Positions 1-5,731 of a DNA stretch of 6,894 nucleotides are shown here, in pieces. The position numbers were made by a program, and so were the translations under genes. Under the pieces are notes generated by a model. It saw only the letters and a list, made by a program, of their open reading frames with translations, made no database searches and was not told where the DNA came from. Each line of letters opens with the position of its first letter. Position 1 is the stretch's first letter. The stretch comes from Chitinophagaceae bacterium. Lineage in GTDB: Bacteria; Bacteroidota; Bacteroidia; Chitinophagales; Chitinophagaceae. Location: positions 1 to 6,894 of the forward strand of contig JAOQAL010000798.1 in the NCBI GenBank assembly GCA_025963615.1, read 5' to 3'.

Positions 1-468
1 CAATTGATTATTACCATTGTTTAAGATCTTGGGAATATGAATATTTACACTTGGTTGTAATTGCCAGTTGTCATTTTTCTTTCCACTATCAGTCGTTGAA
101 TCACCTGTTCTGCATAATCATAATAGCATATTTTATCGCGCTCATCGTATAGAATGATCAATCCATAAGCCGGTGGCCGCCGGCAGAGATAATTTAGACG
201 GGAAGTATCAAACTGTCTGGTAATATATTCTTGCTCGTCAATCCGGATCGTTTTTAATACAGATAAGCTTTTGATCTGTATAGGGAACTTTTTTCCTGAT
301 GCTTCGACTGAATCTATGATTGGTTCGACTTCCAGACCGCAACCATAATCCGGGAATTCTTCCCTGCTTGTAAATCCATCCTTCTTTGAAATCCTGTGGA
401 AAAACTGCGATAGTTTATTGGATGGAATTTCTTAGCTTTTACCCGGAAATAGAATTCCGGTCTTTCAT
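1..468 (-). pseudogene. DUF4365-type protein, degraded, 3' end outside window
   Basis: Translating the minus strand gives a recognisable DUF4365 core between about 431 and 80: FPDYGCGLEVE, then GKKFPIQIKS, then DTSRLNYLCRRPPAYGLIILY. This matches the family pattern (DYGxDxxVE, then a TGKxFxxQxKS block, then LNY...P...Y). The reading frame is broken. An ATG at 468-466 opens MKDRNSISG but stops at 441-439. The core frame is preceded by a stop at 434-432 and has no usable start. The core then ends at 47-45, but a one-base shift in the A5 run (T74-T78 on the plus strand) restores a plausible continuation, NWQLQPSVNIHIPKILNN, which stays open to the window edge. At least two lesions are therefore needed to explain it. 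DUF4365 proteins are often linked to mobile or defence islands and are thought to be nuclease-like, but the function is not established. The homopolymer lesion could be a sequencing error; the upstream stop is harder to explain that way. Confidence 0.7.
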
Positions 469-618
469 AAATTAGGATCCGCTCTCCGTGAACAGGTTAA
501 TCGTGAATGTTGCTTAGGTTAATATTTATGTTGTTTAGTTCTGTGGACAAATGACGACTTGTGTTATACCCTTTCTGAGTTAGTTATACAATTATCTTTA
601 AAATAAAACCGCACGTTT

Positions 619-1236
619 ATGAGTAAATCCTATTCGCTCCTAGTCACAGGTCTGGTATTCGCTGCCATCTGTTTTACCCGATGTTCAAACAGCAAAACCG
701 ACGAACCGGCAACTACATCAACTACTGAAGCAGCAAAACCCAATTTCGGAGGTTATGAAACCCAGGTTCAATGGGGCGAACACCTCGTTACTATTGCAGG
801 TTGCAATGATTGCCATACCCCCAAGAAAATGACACCCATGGGGCCAGTAGATGACAGCACATTAATGTTATCGGGGCATCCTGAAAAGTTACCTGCACCA
901 GAAGTTGATAGGAAGACAATGGAAAGCAAGGGATTGGTAGTTACAGCAGATTTTACTGCATGGATCGGCCCCTGGGGTATTACTTATTCAGCTAATCTGA
1001 CACCTGATGGAACAGGCTTAGGCAATTGGAAGGAAGATCAGTTTATTTATGCTGTAAAGAGTAGTACCAGTAAAGGACTTGCTGGTGGAAGGCCACTTTT
1101 GCCACCCATGTCCATGATGCCGGTTAAACATATGACTGATGATGAATTGAAGGCGATTTTTGCCTATCTGAAAACCATTAAACCAATAAAAAATAACTCC
1201 GTTCAACCAACTCCCCCGGTGTCAGCCGGCAAATAA
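619..1236 (+). CDS. Exported single-haem c-type cytochrome (probable lipoprotein)
   Basis: This 205-residue protein starts with a hydrophobic export signal (residues 5-20). Cys22 follows (FTRC-SNS), and then a Thr/Ser/Ala/Pro-rich linker (27-41) typical of lipoprotein tethers. Arg at -1 of Cys22 is unusual for a lipobox, so simple Sec cleavage is possible. The haem-c motif is CNDCH at 62-66. Downstream are SANLTPDGTGLGNW (around 133-147) and PPMSMMP (162-168), which supplies the likely axial Met, followed by the C-terminal helix MTDDELKAIFAYLKTIKP. This order matches one haem domain of the cytochrome subunits of membrane alcohol, gluconate or aldehyde dehydrogenases, which have three such domains; here there is one. 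Its expected role is periplasmic or outer-membrane-tethered electron transfer. No partner dehydrogenase is adjacent, so donor and acceptor are unknown. The ATG at 619 is the only sensible start. There is no clear Shine-Dalgarno, as is usual in Bacteroidota. Confidence 0.9.
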   Translation: MSKSYSLLVTGLVFAAICFTRCSNSKTDEPATTSTTEAAKPNFGGYETQVQWGEHLVTIAGCNDCHTPKKMTPMGPVDDSTLMLSGHPEKLPAPEVDRKTMESKGLVVTADFTAWIGPWGITYSANLTPDGTGLGNWKEDQFIYAVKSSTSKGLAGGRPLLPPMSMMPVKHMTDDELKAIFAYLKTIKPIKNNSVQPTPPVSAGK

Positions 1237-1714
1237 TAATCACGAATTTCAATTAAATAGTCATTGATCCTTGCATATCGAAGCTGCCGATCTAATTCGA
1301 TTTTGCTTCAAGTCGCAGGTCAGTCAAGGCTTTGGCTAATGCAGAACCCGAAACCAATGGTTTTATTACCAATAATTCCGGTTTGGTAGTCCCGACAGGA
1401 TAATAAATTGATCTATATATGAATGGGTTTCAATCAATTAAAAAAAATAGGGGCGTTTCGAGGGGCGAAAGTAGAAAATATTTAAAGCCTGCTTATTTTT
1501 AATAATAATCTATAAGTTCCATTTCGGGTCTCTCATTAAGTTGCAACTCTTATAATTAGCTTAATTATAAAGAGTTTTTATTTAAAGGCACGTTATATGT
1601 GCGATTTCAAAAATTCTTTTTTCACAATTATTCATAAGCCAATTTGAAATATTCCCTCAGTTAAAGATTTTTTCATATAAACTATAAAATATTCCATAGG
1701 GTTGCCCGTCCTTT
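1237..1714. other. Gene-free stretch downstream of the cytochrome
   Basis: I see no convincing gene on either strand. The only structures are a 7-base inverted repeat AATTGAT/ATCAATT (1406-1412 and 1433-1439), a direct repeat of AGGGGCG (1449-1455 and 1461-1467, 12-base period), and the AT-rich hairpin at 1545-1576 listed separately. A short open stretch around 1290-1400 (ending ...ETNGFITNNSGLVVPTG) reads like protein but has no start or recognisable family, and may be debris. Confidence 0.5.
1545..1579 (+). terminator. AT-rich hairpin with T-run, possible intrinsic terminator
   Basis: AACTCTTATAATTA (1545-1558) pairs with TAATTATAAAGAGTT (1562-1576), with one bulged A and a 3-base loop. 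It runs straight into T5 (1575-1579, overlapping the stem end). The stem is long but AT-rich. The T-run lies on the plus-strand side only, so if it terminates it acts on rightward transcripts, presumably from the cytochrome gene, although it is more than 300 bases from that stop codon. It could equally be a leftover of a mobile element. Confidence 0.35.
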
Positions 1715-1933
1715 TTGATCCACCCCAAAAAAGAATATTTGCCGGGAGAGTTATTTAGTATTTTACTGAAACAAATTGTAATAGTAGCCAAACTTTGGTA
1801 TACACTGACTATTGATGCTTACGAAGAGCTATTTTACAAAGACTACCATTTAATTAAGGATTTCATGACTCGCTTTGATCAACTGGAGTACGGCAATTAT
1901 GATAAGTTCGAATTCAGCTTTGACGGCATATAA
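1715..1933 (+). CDS. Hypothetical short ORF, doubtful or gene fragment
   Basis: This is a 72-codon frame that opens only after a stop at 1697-1699 and has just TTG (1715) as a possible start, with no ribosome-binding signal. The product is aromatic and charged (for example AKLWYTLTIDAYEEL and DKFEFSFDGI) and reads like real protein, unlike random frames nearby. I do not recognise a family. The lack of an ATG start and its position in a gene-poor stretch suggest the 3' end of a lost gene. It has a loose resemblance (W-aromatic-x-x-T-x-x-x-aromatic) to the frame at 4340-4546, too weak to claim homology. Confidence 0.25.
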   Translation: MIHPKKEYLPGELFSILLKQIVIVAKLWYTLTIDAYEELFYKDYHLIKDFMTRFDQLEYGNYDKFEFSFDGI

Positions 1934-2084
1934 CCAGCGCACCGGGGCGTAAATAAGTCAGATAATATTTCCCGCCCGCACAAAGACCTAAAGTTGCTGT
2001 CCTTCTAAACCGGACGCTTTGTAGCCCCCAAGGGTTGAAGACTCGAACCGGATTCTACAAGATTTGAGGGAATTGAGTGAATTA

Positions 2085-2233
2085 CCGGATAATTCCGGAC
2101 CTTAATGGGTAATAAAAAGTTCGAGGCTATAACCGCTGGTAGAGCCTGCTTTCACTTTAAGCAGGATAAGGTGAACAATCTTGAAAAGAATCCAAAAACA
2201 AATATCTGTGTGACTTTTGTCACACTTTTTTTT
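2085..2233 (+). ncRNA. Candidate structured small RNA ending in an intrinsic terminator
   Basis: Three perfect short helices follow each other on the plus strand. CCGGA/TCCGG has a TAAT loop (2085-2098). CCTGCTT/AAGCAGG has a 7-base loop (2145-2151 and 2159-2165). GTGTGAC/GTCACAC has a TTTT loop (2208-2225) and is followed by T8. No convincing gene lies upstream for the terminator to serve. A separate short transcript, or a leader/attenuator for a gene since lost, is therefore possible. No known RNA family was recognised and no promoter was identified, so the 5' boundary is arbitrary. Confidence 0.25.
2208..2233 (+). terminator. Intrinsic (rho-independent) terminator
   Basis: A perfect 7-base-pair stem, GTGTGAC (2208-2214) with GTCACAC (2219-2225), a TTTT loop, and an uninterrupted T8 tract (2226-2233) fit a rightward intrinsic terminator. 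The same bases contain TGTGA-N6-TCACA, which is also the consensus of a CRP/FNR-family operator. The T-tract favours the terminator reading. Confidence 0.6.
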
Positions 2234-2470
2234 GCTCTTTATCATTTCTTGCAGCCTTCATTTGATACAATTTGGTGTCCTAAAAACTTAAGCTATGGCA
2301 CGCACAGAACATAAGTAACCGTAGCGGGAATCAAAAGAGAAATGTATTTAGCTGAATTTATTACCTGTGGAATGACTGGGTTGCTGAAAAAATATTGGGC
2401 AAGCGGAATCGATACTAGCGTGAATATTGATTGCTTCACTAGCCATGTCAAAAAACGTAATCATACCTGC

Positions 2471-4186
2471 TTAATTCATCGTGACCTTTGCCACCGCAAT
2501 TTTCGACTTGCCGAACATGCGGTCATCTTTTCCGATAATATACATATCCTCGCCAATAACCGATCCGAGCCGCGGCATAGAAGTGGGCACATCCGCATTA
2601 GTAAAAAACATTCGCCTTTCAGCTTTGCCATCTGCTACATCAACTTTTATGATAAAACAGTCTGATTTTCCAAAATGACGGACAGATTTGATTTTTTGAC
2701 CTGGCTGTGTAACAGTCGCATTCCTGGGATTGTCATTAAATAGGATTTGGATGGCATTGTTGGTTTGTAGCGTTCCGAAGCCTGCATAAAACGGCCTGTT
2801 CGACGGATCGAAGTATCCAGGAAATCCGAATCCAGTGCTATAGCCAATCTGGATCACTTCGCGCTGTGCTTTCGGTAATACCCGCATCCAGCCGATGTTG
2901 CCGGCTTTATCAATCTTGCACATCAGCAAATCACCACATTCATAAACGGAATAGGTGGTACTGGTCCAGCGAGCCGGCGAAGTACCTGTTCCGGAGGCAT
3001 AAGATCGCAGGGTATAAATATAGTGGTGATATTTTTCCGCAACGACAATAAGCCCGTCGTCGTTGGTATAAAATATATTCTGAAACCGCATATATTTTGA
3101 AAAGGCGTCTCCTTCGTCTATTATTTTATCCAATCTTTCCCTCTCTTTTCTTTCTGCTCTGCTTTCTTTTTCATCCGATTCTTCATCCGATGGATCCGGG
3201 TCGCCGGTTAATAAGGAATGGTTTATTTGTTTTTCACTTGTAGTGATCACCTCTCCGGAAACAGGATTAATGCGTTGTACAAGCATGCCGTCTATGGTTT
3301 TGCCTCTTCGCTGGTTGCTAAAAAATGCGGCCAGTACAACATCGTTGTTTTTTTCCTGTACAAGCTTTGTGCTATTCAGCCATCTGCCATTTACATTCGT
3401 GTTTATTTCCTTTTGCTGTTTTCCTTTTTCATCATAGAGACGTATGTTATAGTTAGCGAAGTCGAGAAATTTGTCTTTTTTCTTTTTTCCTTCCTGGTAT
3501 TCATAAATTCTGCCTACCAGGATTTTTTTTTTGTTGAGCGTGTAAAGGACATCTTCGAGCTGAAACGTCTTCGGGTCAAATTCATTTGTAATGGTTACAG
3601 GCTTCGCAGTAGGTTTGAGCGTCTTATCAAACTCCTGTATAGTATATTCATTTTTTTCCCGGCCTTCTATAGAACTTATAACAACCATTTTTGAGCTGTC
3701 GGCATTGAGGGCAAGTTTGAAATTGATATCATCTTTCTTTTCCTCTTTTTGGAAACTGGTGATCATTATCCAGTCACCTGATAGCTCACCAGAATTTTTA
3801 TTCACTTCAGCTCCGAAAATAGTAAGCGTTTTTTCTCTTTTCTCATAATCGGATGCAAACACGAACATGCGGTCCTGGACAACAAAAAATTGCACAAACT
3901 CTTTTCCTTTTAATTCCCGGTTAAAATCGCTCCGGTATAGTTCTGTAAGATTTTTATCGAGTTTGACGAGCGTAGCCGAAGCACGTGTAGTGCCGCCGAT
4001 CACGAAATAACTTCTCACAGCAAGATGACCTTCCTGCAGGTAGACGCCACTTTTATCGGCATAAATAACTTCAAGATCAGTGCTGCCTCTGCGGAGCCTG
4101 AATTCGTCGCCCCATGTAATCTTAGATTTTTGCGAAAAGGTGGAGAGGCTAAGCAAGGCGGCAGCCATTAAAAGATTCCATTTCAT
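2471..4186 (-). CDS. Secreted protein of unknown function (571 residues)
   Basis: The frame extends upstream to an ATG at 4240, but the ATG at 4186 gives a clean Sec signal peptide (MKWNLLMAAALLSLSTFSQ, cleavage probably after the last Ser), so I choose it. The mature protein is rich in beta-strand-like segments, including repeated short pieces such as YADKSGVYLQ, LVKLDKNLTELYRSDF, TNDDGLIVVAEKYHHYIYTL and LLMCKIDKAGNIGWMRVLP. The last two kinds resemble blades of beta-propeller-type secreted proteins, but I cannot name a domain. Around residues 325-365 a very charged insertion (DPDPSDEESDEKESR, then Arg/Lys/Glu-rich) interrupts the fold and is probably a helical or disordered linker. I see no catalytic motif, lipobox or sorting domain. 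Similar uncharacterised proteins occur in Bacteroidota. It is transcribed away from the flanking genes and appears monocistronic. No terminator was seen after its stop. Confidence 0.85.
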   Translation of the reverse strand: MKWNLLMAAALLSLSTFSQKSKITWGDEFRLRRGSTDLEVIYADKSGVYLQEGHLAVRSYFVIGGTTRASATLVKLDKNLTELYRSDFNRELKGKEFVQFFVVQDRMFVFASDYEKREKTLTIFGAEVNKNSGELSGDWIMITSFQKEEKKDDINFKLALNADSSKMVVISSIEGREKNEYTIQEFDKTLKPTAKPVTITNEFDPKTFQLEDVLYTLNKKKILVGRIYEYQEGKKKKDKFLDFANYNIRLYDEKGKQQKEINTNVNGRWLNSTKLVQEKNNDVVLAAFFSNQRRGKTIDGMLVQRINPVSGEVITTSEKQINHSLLTGDPDPSDEESDEKESRAERKERERLDKIIDEGDAFSKYMRFQNIFYTNDDGLIVVAEKYHHYIYTLRSYASGTGTSPARWTSTTYSVYECGDLLMCKIDKAGNIGWMRVLPKAQREVIQIGYSTGFGFPGYFDPSNRPFYAGFGTLQTNNAIQILFNDNPRNATVTQPGQKIKSVRHFGKSDCFIIKVDVADGKAERRMFFTNADVPTSMPRLGSVIGEDMYIIGKDDRMFGKSKIAVAKVTMN

Positions 4187-4190
4187 AGGT

Positions 4191-4355
4191 ATGAACAATG
4201 ATTTAGTTAAGGCGGTAATAATAGTAAAATTTATTGACAAGAAGGAATCTTCCGGCGTGATGGATTCGGTTTGGACTGAATCTATGGCTTATCGCATTCC
4301 AAACATTGCAGCTACAATCGAAGAACTCTATAAAAAGATTTGTACCATCAAATAA
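4191..4355 (+). CDS. Hypothetical short ORF (54 residues), possible gene remnant
   Basis: An ATG at 4191, only four bases from the start codon of the divergent secreted-protein gene, opens a 54-codon frame beginning MNNDLVKAVIIVKF. The segment VMDSVWTESMAYRIPNI faintly recalls the SLWAE...Y.IDNIP pattern of DUF4265 proteins, but the rest does not follow that family. It would be less than half the usual length, so I do not assign it. Its ribosome-binding site would have to lie inside the opposite gene. It ends 14 bases past the beginning of the next frame (4340), so a frameshifted single gene is conceivable. Confidence 0.25.
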   Translation: MNNDLVKAVIIVKFIDKKESSGVMDSVWTESMAYRIPNIAATIEELYKKICTIK

Positions 4356-4546
4356 GCGAAATCGAAATTTCGACGCTGATTAATTTCAACAGGGAATTGT
4401 ACACAGCCTGCATGTGGTTTGTATTCACCGCAAAGGATTATTTACTGGATAGCGACCAATCGGCGTACCTTGATGAGTTGCACGGGTTTATACGATTGCT
4501 ACCTGTCCCCCGGAGGGTCTTGCCAAAAAAAAGTCAGGCGAAATGA
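4340..4546 (+). pseudogene. Hypothetical frame with coding character, no proper start
   Basis: This is a 68-codon frame with only a TTG (4340) as start, overlapping the end of the preceding short frame. The part ISTLINFNRELYTACMWF followed by a DYLLDSDQSAYLDELHGF segment is protein-like, with helix-type spacing and codon use like the neighbouring genes. The C-terminus (PVPRRVLPKKSQAK) looks like run-on sequence. I do not recognise the family. The missing start and the overlap suggest the surviving middle of a decayed gene. A small real gene with a rare start is less likely. Confidence 0.3.
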
Positions 4547-4674
4547 TGTTTTGTCTAATGAAAAGACCTAAATATGCAATATATAGACCGGCTTTCTGAT
4601 ACTCTATCCCTCACTCCGAGTTCCTGTTTGAATTTGTAACAAATCCGTTGGTAGCAAAAATAGTTCGCGTAAAT

Positions 4675-4694
4675 GATTACCTGTTGAGGTAATC
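4675..4694 (+). promoter_or_regulatory. Perfect dyad in the leader of the ankyrin operon
   Basis: GATTACC (4675-4681) and GGTAATC (4688-4694) form a perfect 7-base inverted repeat with a 6-base spacer, ending 23 bases before the ankyrin start codon. No T-tract follows, so it is not a terminator. It could be an operator for a dimeric regulator or a 5'-UTR hairpin. I found no convincing -7/-33 promoter in 4547-4717, so its position relative to a transcription start is unknown. Confidence 0.4.
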
Positions 4695-4717
4695 TAACGA
4701 CTCATGTATAGCTCTAA

Positions 4718-5701
4718 ATGGAAATTATGCATAAAAAGACTTTACTGATCAAAATTGGACCCTGGCCGGTGTGCAAAAGCTTTTTCATTTTAATTGCGGC
4801 TTTATTGTTGCAATCGGCTAATGCACAGCCGCCCTCCTTGTCAGCCGCTGTTAAAAGCAATAATATCCAGGCAGTAAAATTATTGCTCGAAAGAGGAGCC
4901 GATCCAAACGCATACGACGACGACAGTGATAACGTCCTGATAAATGCAGCCTTATATTCTTCTACAGACTGTATGAAATTATTACTGGAGAAAAATGCAA
5001 ATCCCAATCTGAAAAATAAATTAGGCCAAACGGCATTGATGTATTGTGCCCATGAAATGGATAAAATGAAATTGCTGCTTCAGTACGGTGCCGATATAAA
5101 TGCAAAATCCAAATCCAACAATACGCCGCTGCTGATTGCCTGTACGGGAAATGGACAGTATGAGAATATAAAATTCTTAATTGAAAATGGCGCTGATCCA
5201 TTGGCAAAAAACTACAGTAAGGAGACCTCGTTAATGCGGGCGGCACAATATGGTGATACGATGACCATTCATTTGTTGATCAGTAAAGGACTCTCGGTGG
5301 ACGAAAATGCGTGGAGCTTCACGGCAATGATGGTTGCCACCCGGATGGCGAACTGGCCAGCAGTTTTATGTTTATTGGATAATGGCGCTGATCCGAATAT
5401 CCGGGACATGTACAATATGCCACCCGTATTGTGGGCCGCACAAATGAATAGTATAGAGGTCGTAAAAGCGATGCTTAAGAAAATAAAAGACATAAACACA
5501 GTTGATAGCCTGGCGGGCATGACGCCACTGATGTGGGCAACATACAACGAACACGATAACCCAGAGATCATCCAGGCTTTCCTGGATAAAGGTGCATTGG
5601 TCAATATAAAGGCAAAAGATGGCTCTACCGCACTTTCCTGGGCGATGAAAAAAGGGAATACGGCAACCGTGACATTACTAAAAAAAGCAGGCGCACAATA
5701 A
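4718..5701 (+). CDS. Secreted ankyrin-repeat protein
   Basis: This is a 327-residue protein. The N-terminus has a long basic region (1-21), a hydrophobic core (22-31) and a signal-peptidase site at ANA-QPP (cleavage after Ala36). An ATG at 4727 would shorten the basic region by three residues and is equally possible. From about residue 38 to the end the protein is almost entirely ankyrin repeats, about nine of them. Clear loop signatures are ERGADPN (58-64), EKNANPN (91-97), QYGADIN (122-128), ENGADP (156-161), DNGADPN (221-227) and DKGALVN (290-296). Helix starts include TALMYCA, TPLLIAC and TPLMWAT. Ankyrin repeats bind proteins, so the role is likely a periplasmic or surface scaffold. There is no enzyme domain. 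It is the first gene of a probable operon with the haem/toroid gene 30 bases downstream. A periplasmic ankyrin protein with a redox partner is known in Pseudomonas aeruginosa (AnkB with catalase KatB), an analogy only. Confidence 0.92.
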   Translation: MEIMHKKTLLIKIGPWPVCKSFFILIAALLLQSANAQPPSLSAAVKSNNIQAVKLLLERGADPNAYDDDSDNVLINAALYSSTDCMKLLLEKNANPNLKNKLGQTALMYCAHEMDKMKLLLQYGADINAKSKSNNTPLLIACTGNGQYENIKFLIENGADPLAKNYSKETSLMRAAQYGDTMTIHLLISKGLSVDENAWSFTAMMVATRMANWPAVLCLLDNGADPNIRDMYNMPPVLWAAQMNSIEVVKAMLKKIKDINTVDSLAGMTPLMWATYNEHDNPEIIQAFLDKGALVNIKAKDGSTALSWAMKKGNTATVTLLKKAGAQ

Positions 5702-5731
5702 CATCCAAAATTCAACTACAAAAAATCAATC

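Larger units (their letters stand above)
1934..2470. other. Gene-poor stretch with structured segments and eroded frames
   Basis: There is no complete gene of normal size. A 26-codon open tail at 2025-2105 ends in VEDSNRILQDLRELSELPDN and looks coding, but it has no start and lies behind a stop. The heptamer AACCGGA occurs twice (2008-2014 and 2046-2052), and TTGTAG (2019-2024) can pair with CTACAA (2055-2060). Hairpins at 2085-2098, 2145-2165 and 2208-2225 are described separately. A seven-codon ORF MARTEHK (2295-2318) sits 62 bases after the terminator, preceded by ATACAATTTG, which resembles a Bacteroidota -7 element with one extra base. This may be the ghost of a lost gene start. From 2319 to 2470 I see nothing. 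Confidence 0.45.

Noticed and set aside
593..600. TATCTTTA, a 7-of-8 match to TAnnTTTG, 18 bases before the cytochrome start.
   Set aside because: The final G is missing and no TTG lies at the right distance upstream; the nearest (559-561) is 31 bases away.
1449..1467. Two copies of AGGGGCG with a 12-base period, as a possible repeat array or iteron.
   Set aside because: There are only two copies, with no further units or origin-like features nearby.
2045..2060. The minus strand shows GGTTCGAGT, like a tRNA T-loop.
   Set aside because: The flanking bases do not form the T-stem and no acceptor or anticodon arm is found around it.
2342..2665. Plus-strand frame of 107 codons beginning MYLAEFITCGM.
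   Set aside because: More than half of it lies antisense to the secreted-protein gene and reads as its shadow; the first 43 codons match nothing I recognise.
3218..3848. Several plus-strand frames rich in Phe, Leu and Ser opposite the secreted-protein gene.
   Set aside because: These are antisense shadows of a charged Lys/Glu-rich coding sequence, which reads as Phe/Leu/Ser on the other strand.
4187..4240. Upstream start (ATG at 4240) for the secreted-protein gene.
   Set aside because: It would put 18 residues in front of a clean signal peptide that begins at the ATG at 4186.
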